From positions 186,001 through 250,000 of the forward strand of contig NZ_MUFV01000002.1 in assembly GCF_002017875.1 (NCBI RefSeq): DNA of 64,000 bases, given 5' to 3'. Each line of letters opens with the position of its first letter. The stretch's first letter is position 1. This DNA is from Deinococcus sp. LM3. Lineage in GTDB: Bacteria > Deinococcota > Deinococci > Deinococcales > Deinococcaceae. Under the pieces are notes generated by a model. It saw nothing but the letters and a program-made list of their open reading frames with translations, had not been told where the DNA came from and searched no databases. Shown here piece after piece: positions 58,365 to 64,000 of this stretch. The translations under genes and the position numbers were made by a program.

Positions 58365-61211
58365 TCAGGGGTTGCGGCGCGCGCCGATCCAGGCGGTCAT
58401 CTCGGCGGCGGGCATGGGGCGCGCGAAGTGGTAGCCCTGCATGGCCGCGCAGCCCAGGCGGGCGAGTACCTCGACCTGGCGGGGCGTTTCGACGCCTTCG
58501 GCCAGCACGTCGAGGTTCATGGCCTGCCCGATGCCGATGACGGCTTCCACGATGGCCACGTCGTTGCGGTCGGTCGCGACGTCCCGCACGAACGCCCGGT
58601 CGATCTTCAGGGTGTGGACCGGGAACAGTTTCAGGTAACTGAGGCTGGAGAATCCCGTGCCGAAATCGTCGATGGACAGGCGCACGCCGAGGTCCCGTAG
58701 CACCACCAGCCGCTCGCGGGCCTCCTCGGGGTCCGGCGCGAGGAGACTCTCGGTGATTTCCAGTTCCAGCAGGCCCGGCGTGAGGCCGCTGGCGTGCAGG
58801 GTGCCGCGCACCTGCTCGACGAAGTCCGGTTGCGAGAACTGCAACGCGGAGATGTTCACCGCGACAGGCAGCGGTTCGGGCAGCGTCCGTTCCCACTGGC
58901 GGGCCTGCGCGCACGCCTGCTCCAGCACCCAGCGGCCGAGCGGGAGGATCAGGCCGCTCTCCTCGGCGGCGGGAATGAAGTCGGCCGGGGAGACGGGCGT
59001 GCCGTCCGGCAGTGTCCAGCGCAGCAGCGCCTCCACGCCCGTCACGGCTCCGGTCACGGCGTTCACCTTCGGCTGGTAGTGCAGGGTGAACGCGCCGTCG
59101 GTCACGGCGCCGCGCAGCTGCGTGATCAGGCGGTGGCGTTGCTCGACGGACGCCAGCAGGTCCCGCGAGAAGAACTGCGTCCGGCCCCGACCGGCGGCCT
59201 TGGCCTGGTACATGGCGACGTCCGCGTGCCGCAGGAGCGTGCCGACGTCCTCGCCGTCGGTGGGGCACAGGGCGATGCCCAGACTGAACGAGATGTTCAG
59301 CACGTGTTCGCCGACCTCGTACGGCTGCCGCAGGTACTCCTCGAGGCGGTCCGCGAAGGCCCGGACGTCCATCACGGTCCGCAGTTCCGTGAGCAGCAGC
59401 ACGAACTCGTCCCCACCCTGCCGGCTCACGGTGTCGGTTTCGCGCACCAGTTCGCCCAGGCGGCGCGACACGGCGCGCAGCAGTTCGTCGCCCACCTGAT
59501 GCCCGAGCGAGTCGTTCACGTACTTGAAGTGGTCGAGGTCCATGAACACCAGCGCGAAGGGCCGCCCGCCCCGGCGGTGGCGGGCCAGGGCCTGCTGGAT
59601 GCGGTCCTGTAGCAGCACGCGGTTCGGAAGGTCCGTCAGGGCGTCGTGCTGCGCGAGGTGACTCATGCGGACCGCCATGGCCCGCGTCTCGCTGACGTCA
59701 TGGAAGACGATCACGCCGCCCAGCGTCGTGCCGTCGGGCCGACGGATCGGCGCGGCGGAATCCGCGATGGTCCGCGCCGTACCCGCCCGGCTGCGCAGGG
59801 TCGTGTCGAACGCCATGCCCACCACCCGCTGCTCCTGCAAGGCCACGAGCAGGGGATTGTGGACGCGCTGCTCGTCGCGTTCGGTGCTCAGGTGCATGAT
59901 CCCCTCGATGGGCTGGCCGCTGCCCTCGGCGGCGCTCCAGCCGGTCAGCTTCTCCGCGACCGGGTTCATGAACGTCACGCGCCCCTGGGGGTCGGTGGTG
60001 ATCACGCCGTCCCCGATGGACTGCAGGGTGGTCCTGGCCCACTCGCGCTCCTCCATGAGCGCCTGCTCGGCGCGGTAGCGGCTGGTGATGTCCACGGCCA
60101 GCACGAACAGGCCATGCACCTCGCCGCCGTGCAGGTCCGGCACGTACGACACCATCACGTGCCGCTCCTGTCCGTGCGCGTCGGTCAGGGACCGCTCGAA
60201 GTGCTGCTCGGCCCCGGCCAGGGCGGCGCGCATGAACGGTTCGTTCAGGCGGTACATCTCCTCGCCGATCACCTCACGGACGTGCAGGCCCCGCAGTTCC
60301 GAGTGCGGCCGCCCGTACCACTCCTGGTACGCGACGTTCCCGTACTGGTGACGTAATTCCCGGTCCTTGTACCCGATCAGTCCCGGCACGGCGTTCATGA
60401 TCGCCTGAAGGTGCGCCTGCGTGCGCTGCAGTTCGTGACGGGCGCCCACCTGCTCGGTCACGTCCCGCAGCGTGCCGGTCACGCGTTCCGGCGTGCCGTC
60501 GGCATTCCAGACGCTCACCTGCCCGCGCAGCAGCACCCACACCCACTGCCCGTTGCGGTGACGCATGCGGTGCTCGAACTCGTACGACGCCGTTTCCAGC
60601 GCCACGTGCTGCTGGTACCGCGGCATCAGCCCCGGCCGGTCGTCCGGGTGAATCAGGTTCAGCCACACGTCCACCGTCACGTCCAGCGCGCTGCGGTGGT
60701 ACCCCAGGATGCGTTTCCAGCCGGGCGACACGTAGATCGTTTCCCGCTGCGGGTACCAGTCCCACACGCCGTCATGACTGCCGTTCAGGGCCAGCCGCAG
60801 GCGTTCCGCCTCGGCCGTGACGGCCGCGAGTTCCGCCTGCACGTCCAGCAGCGCCTGACGCTGCGCATCCCGCCGCACCACGATCAACGCCACACCCGGC
60901 GCGCCCGGCACCGCCGAGACCGTCACCGACACCCACCCGCTCCCCTGCCCCGGATGCAGCCGGGCCACGAACGCCGCCTCCTGCCGCGCGCCGCCCAGCA
61001 CGTCCGACACCGCCCGCAACTGCCCCGGCAGGTCCTCCGGGTGCAGCAGGTCCGGCAGCGTGCCCGCTCCCGCTTCCGGAACACTCACGTGCGACAGCCA
61101 GCGCCACAGCGCCCGGTTTGCATCCCGGAACCGCAGGTCCAGGTCAATCAGGGCCACACCGTCACTGAACTGCGCAAAAGCACTCACGAACGTGAGCCCA
61201 GGTTGAAGCAT
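58365..61211 (-). CDS. Multi-PAS GGDEF-EAL protein (c-di-GMP turnover)
   Basis: 948 residues, soluble. Four PAS domains in tandem (about 15-125, 145-260, 265-385, 395-515; for example GVWDWYPQRETIYVSPGWKR, VMVSYVPDLHGGEVHG, MNPVAEKLTGWSAAEG), then GGDEF (HDALTDLPNRVLLQ, DLDHFKYVNDSLGH, intact QGGDEFVLLL) and EAL (VEALLRW, VNISALQF, EITESLL, DDFGTGFSSLSYLK, AEGVET). Both output motifs are intact, so it may synthesise and degrade c-di-GMP. ATG 61211 is taken because TACGCT ends 6 nt before it (leaderless). Confidence 0.95.
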   Translation of the reverse strand: MLQPGLTFVSAFAQFSDGVALIDLDLRFRDANRALWRWLSHVSVPEAGAGTLPDLLHPEDLPGQLRAVSDVLGGARQEAAFVARLHPGQGSGWVSVTVSAVPGAPGVALIVVRRDAQRQALLDVQAELAAVTAEAERLRLALNGSHDGVWDWYPQRETIYVSPGWKRILGYHRSALDVTVDVWLNLIHPDDRPGLMPRYQQHVALETASYEFEHRMRHRNGQWVWVLLRGQVSVWNADGTPERVTGTLRDVTEQVGARHELQRTQAHLQAIMNAVPGLIGYKDRELRHQYGNVAYQEWYGRPHSELRGLHVREVIGEEMYRLNEPFMRAALAGAEQHFERSLTDAHGQERHVMVSYVPDLHGGEVHGLFVLAVDITSRYRAEQALMEEREWARTTLQSIGDGVITTDPQGRVTFMNPVAEKLTGWSAAEGSGQPIEGIMHLSTERDEQRVHNPLLVALQEQRVVGMAFDTTLRSRAGTARTIADSAAPIRRPDGTTLGGVIVFHDVSETRAMAVRMSHLAQHDALTDLPNRVLLQDRIQQALARHRRGGRPFALVFMDLDHFKYVNDSLGHQVGDELLRAVSRRLGELVRETDTVSRQGGDEFVLLLTELRTVMDVRAFADRLEEYLRQPYEVGEHVLNISFSLGIALCPTDGEDVGTLLRHADVAMYQAKAAGRGRTQFFSRDLLASVEQRHRLITQLRGAVTDGAFTLHYQPKVNAVTGAVTGVEALLRWTLPDGTPVSPADFIPAAEESGLILPLGRWVLEQACAQARQWERTLPEPLPVAVNISALQFSQPDFVEQVRGTLHASGLTPGLLELEITESLLAPDPEEARERLVVLRDLGVRLSIDDFGTGFSSLSYLKLFPVHTLKIDRAFVRDVATDRNDVAIVEAVIGIGQAMNLDVLAEGVETPRQVEVLARLGCAAMQGYHFARPMPAAEMTAWIGARRNP

Positions 61212-61314
61212 GCGCACAGCGTAGCAGGCGCACACCAATCTGCACGCCACAGGCCCACCGGGGGCAGGGGGGCGGGCGCGGTGTGGGCATACCCTGCCCG
61301 CTATGCTGTGCCCC

Positions 61315-63207
61315 GTGAGTTCCCCCTCTTCCCTGTCGACCCTGGCGGCGGCCCTGGCGGAAGCGGCGAGCGGCGAGCAGGTTCAGTCTGCCCTCGACGC
61401 GGCCTTCCCGGACGGTCTGTCCCTCCCGGACGCCCCTGCGGGGCAGCGGGAGGCGCTGGAGGTCGCGGCGGCGCTGGTGGGTGCGGCCCTGGCGCGGATC
61501 GAGGCGCAGCAGGAGGCACGGGAGGTGCGCTTGCAGCTGGAACCGCTGCGGGAGAACGCCGCGCGTCTCCAGGAGCGGTTCGACGCGCTGTTCAATGCCG
61601 CGCCGGTCGGAATCGCGGCGGGCCGGCGGAACGGCACGCTGGTCCGCGCGAACGACGCGTACCTGCATCTGCTGGGGTTCACGCGGGAGGAATTCCAGGC
61701 GGGAGCGGTGAACTGGGTGGTCCTGACACCGCCGGAGTTCGCGGAGGTCGACCGGGACGCGCTGCGCCGCGCCATCGGGGAAGGGCGGGCGGTGCGGTAC
61801 GAGAAGGAGATGCGGCACCGCTCAGGCGAGCGGATCGCGCAGGAGGTGACGTTGCTGCCGCACTGGGAGGGGTCGGAGGCGGTGGGTGTGGCGTACGTGC
61901 GGGACCTGCGGCCGGAGCGGGCGGCGGCGCTGGGGCACGCGCTGGAGTTACGGGCGCGCGGTGAGGAACTCGAACGCCTGAACGCCGAGCTGACGGCCCG
62001 CAGCGAGGCGCTGGAACGCTTCGCGGAGCTGTCGCGGGATCTGGCGCTGGAGCGTGATCCGCTGGTGCTGGTGGGGCGGGCGCAGGAGATCGCGGTGTCG
62101 CTCATGCCGGGCAGCGTATGTACGTACTACGAGCCGCAGGGGCGGCTGTGGTCGTTGCGGTCGCACCGGGGAGAGTTCCGCCGTCCGGAACTGCTGGCGC
62201 GGTTGCGGCTGGGGTTGCCGCGCGGCGAGACCCTGAACGTCGACCGGCCGTTCGAGACGCTCACGCCGTACTACCAGGACGCCTTCGATCCGGCGACCGT
62301 GCAGAGTGCGGGGAGCAGCATCTCGGTCATCCGGACGTCCGCTTCGTTCCCGGTGCGGACCGGCGCGCAGCCGCGCGGTGTGCTGGTCGTGGGGCGACAT
62401 GACCAGCGGGCCTGGACGACAGCGGAGCAAACGCTGCTGGAGACGGTGGTGTTCAACCTGCAGCTGGCGCTGGAGCGGGCTGAGCAGTCCGGGGAGTTGC
62501 AGCGGCGGACGCTGGCGCTGGAGCGCAGCAACGCGGAACTGGAGCGCTTCGCGTTCGTGGCCGGTCATGACCTGCAGGAGCCGCTGCGCAGCGTGACCAG
62601 TTTCGCACAGCTGCTCGTGAAACGGTTCGGGGCGCATCAGGACGACCCGCGCGCCGAGCAGTACCTGAAGCATATTCAGGGCGGCACCCAGCGCATGCAG
62701 GAGCTGATTCAGGAGCTGCTGAACTACGCCCGCGTGACCGCCGAGACGCGGCCCGCCACGCGGCAGGACACGAACGCGGTGACGGCCGCCGCCGTGCAGG
62801 ACCTGCGGGCGTCCCTGAACGCGGCTGGCGCGGCGGTGACGGTGTTCGACCTGCCGCCGGTGGTGGCGGACAGCACGCAGTTGCGTCAGCTGATGCAGAA
62901 CCTGATCGGGAACGCCGTGAAGTACCGTCACGCCGACCGCGCCCCGGTGGTGACCGTGACCGGCGAGCAGCGTGGACCGTGGGTGCAGATCGACGTGCAC
63001 GACAACGGCCTTGGCATTGCCCCCGAGTACCACGAGCGGATCTTCACGGTGTTTCAGCGGTTGCATGCGCGCGATCAGTACGGCGGGACGGGTGTGGGCC
63101 TGACGATCGCGCGGCGGATCGTGGAACGTCACGGCGGGCAGCTGTGGGTGTCGTCGGACGGGGTCAGTGGCAGCACGTTCCACCTGACCCTGCCGGCAGC
63201 GCCGTAG
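61315..63207 (+). CDS. PAS-GAF histidine kinase (phytochrome-kinase-like output)
   Basis: 630 residues, soluble. A helical N-terminus, PAS (~80-200: FDALFNAAPVGIAAGRRNGT), coiled coil, GAF (~220-370), HisKA with FAFVAGHDLQEPLRSVTSFA, and HATPase (NLIGNAVKYRHADR, VHDNGLGIAPEYHERIF, GTGVGLTIARRIVERHGG). The HDLQEPLR box and the paired single-domain receivers downstream recall bacteriophytochrome-type systems, though no phytochrome Cys/GAF signature is seen. GTG 61315 lies 7 nt after TATGCT; ATG 61303 would overlap that box. Confidence 0.92.
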   Translation: MSSPSSLSTLAAALAEAASGEQVQSALDAAFPDGLSLPDAPAGQREALEVAAALVGAALARIEAQQEAREVRLQLEPLRENAARLQERFDALFNAAPVGIAAGRRNGTLVRANDAYLHLLGFTREEFQAGAVNWVVLTPPEFAEVDRDALRRAIGEGRAVRYEKEMRHRSGERIAQEVTLLPHWEGSEAVGVAYVRDLRPERAAALGHALELRARGEELERLNAELTARSEALERFAELSRDLALERDPLVLVGRAQEIAVSLMPGSVCTYYEPQGRLWSLRSHRGEFRRPELLARLRLGLPRGETLNVDRPFETLTPYYQDAFDPATVQSAGSSISVIRTSASFPVRTGAQPRGVLVVGRHDQRAWTTAEQTLLETVVFNLQLALERAEQSGELQRRTLALERSNAELERFAFVAGHDLQEPLRSVTSFAQLLVKRFGAHQDDPRAEQYLKHIQGGTQRMQELIQELLNYARVTAETRPATRQDTNAVTAAAVQDLRASLNAAGAAVTVFDLPPVVADSTQLRQLMQNLIGNAVKYRHADRAPVVTVTGEQRGPWVQIDVHDNGLGIAPEYHERIFTVFQRLHARDQYGGTGVGLTIARRIVERHGGQLWVSSDGVSGSTFHLTLPAAP

Positions 63208-63298
63208 GGGGGGGCGGGGCGTGTGGAGCGGCCCGGCGCGCCTCATGAAGTGTCGGTGATGGCCGGGGGCATTGCCTGAGGCTGAATGATCTGACATC

Positions 63299-63742
63299 AT
63301 GCCACTGCTGATGTCCGACCGTTTGACTGTACTGGTAGTAGATGACAATCTGGCGGACATCCTGCTGCTGGAGGAGGTGTTCGGGGATCACGCCGAAGCG
63401 GTGGACCTCGTGACGTTCCGCAGTGGCCCAGACGTACTCAGTTACCTGCGTGACCCTTCCTGTCAGCTGCCGGACGTGCTGCTGCTGGACTGGTCCATGC
63501 CGGCCATGAATGGTCAGGAGGTGCTGGAGTCCCTGCGTGCCGAGCCGCACCTGCAGTCGCTGCCGGTGATGGTGCTCTCGGGGCACCCGCTGGAGGTGCC
63601 GGGCACGGCGGCGTGCCTGATCAAGCAGGCGTCGCTGGAGGGGCTGATGGCGTCGGTGGAGGGGCTGATCGGTGAGGTGCAGTCGTGGCGTGACGGAGCC
63701 CGGACCGCCAGTTCCGGTGGGCTGGAGTTCACCGAGTCTTAA
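63299..63742 (+). CDS. Single-domain response regulator
   Basis: 147 residues: one receiver domain, no output. DD pair in VLVVDDNLADI, phospho-acceptor Asp64 in LLLDWSMPAM, Ser/Gly in VMVLSGHPLE, Lys in CLIKQAS. Probably takes phosphate from the kinase encoded 92 nt upstream and relays it. ATG 63299 or 63311 may be the start. Confidence 0.9.
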   Translation: MPLLMSDRLTVLVVDDNLADILLLEEVFGDHAEAVDLVTFRSGPDVLSYLRDPSCQLPDVLLLDWSMPAMNGQEVLESLRAEPHLQSLPVMVLSGHPLEVPGTAACLIKQASLEGLMASVEGLIGEVQSWRDGARTASSGGLEFTES

Positions 63743-63816
63743 TTCAGGGCGTTCTGGGCAAACAATGGGCATTTTTTCTCGTTGCATGCTGAAAATGAAG
63801 ATAGGTTAAGGGCCGT

Positions 63817-64000
63817 ATGCCTCAAGTCATCACCGTCCTGCTCATCGACGACAACCCGGCGGACCTGACGCTGGCGCAGGAGGCGTTCGAGGACCACAGC
63901 GACCACGTCACCCTGATCACCTGCAACGACGGCGCCAGGGCCATCGGCCTCCTCAAGGACAGCAGCCGCGCCCTGCCGGACGTGATCGTCCTCGACGTGA
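63817..64000 (+). CDS. Second single-domain response regulator (partial)
   Basis: 61 residues to the window end: MPQVITVLLIDDNPADLTLA then DVIVLDV, with the acidic pair visible and the phospho-acceptor Asp in the last residues. It is the Rcp1-like receiver type (IDDNPAD). Similar to the gene upstream (DDNLADI, EDHSDHV vs GDHAEAV), so likely a duplicate. AAGGG lies 5 nt before ATG 63817. Confidence 0.85.
   Translation, partial: MPQVITVLLIDDNPADLTLAQEAFEDHSDHVTLITCNDGARAIGLLKDSSRALPDVIVLDV

Overview
The window is high-GC, densely packed DNA that looks like a Deinococcus (Deinococcota) replicon. The evidence is a histone-like HU with a Lys/Ala/Pro-rich N-terminal tail, many start codons placed 6-7 nt after a TAnnnT box (the leaderless arrangement common in Deinococcus), very large Mn and Fe uptake capacity, and a dispersed intergenic repeat family of the kind known as small noncoding repeats in this genus. 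No rRNA, tRNA, CRISPR array, prophage or intact insertion sequence was seen.

Layout. (1) 1-5.3 kb: assimilatory nitrate/nitrite reduction, with nasA (leftward, cut by the window edge) divergent from nirB-nirD-hemD (rightward); the hemD-type enzyme feeds siroheme synthesis for NirB. (2) 5.5-13 kb: a small PAS protein between two inverted copies of the repeat, one ferric-chelate binding protein, then a leftward six-gene ferric-siderophore operon (two binding proteins, two permeases, one ATPase, one thioredoxin-like [2Fe-2S] protein). (3) 13-15.7 kb: a Mn2+-type ABC transporter, divergent from the iron operon. (4) 15.7-23.7 kb: purine catabolism (xdhA-xdhB-xdhC-guaD, leftward) and a flavin dehydrogenase. 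(5) 23.9-28.4 kb: HU, an acyl-CoA ligase, an aldo/keto reductase and mannose-6-phosphate isomerase. (6) 28.6-38.7 kb: a molybdopterin oxidoreductase, two secreted lipoproteins (Ig-like and subtilisin), a GGDEF protein, an MgtC-like protein, a fourth iron-binding protein and a small DUF protein. (7) 38.7-44.1 kb: a two-gene operon for a 1656-aa DUF5724/DUF4132-type protein and a 134-aa partner, with a palindrome-rich promoter. (8) 44.4-50.1 kb: a GGDEF protein, a beta-propeller lipoprotein that appears circularly permuted, a membrane protein, a tiny repeat-containing secreted peptide, an eroded ABC ATPase, and an isolated IS630-type DNA-binding domain. (9) 50.1-58.3 kb: a kdp K+-transport operon ordered kdpB-small ORF-kdpF-kdpA-kdpC-kdpD(short), divergent from a histidine kinase and LuxR-type regulator that may supply the kinase and regulator functions missing from the short KdpD. 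(10) 58.4-64 kb: c-di-GMP and phosphorelay signalling (a PAS-GGDEF-EAL protein, a PAS-GAF histidine kinase and two single-domain receivers).

Themes: metal and molybdenum enzymes share the window with the transporters that supply their metals. Iron loci share a palindromic motif that sits on the promoter. At least eight copies or remnants of one repeat (ends CTGATACGGA...TCCGTATCAG) lie between genes, and in five cases the repeat supplies the stop codon of an adjacent gene.
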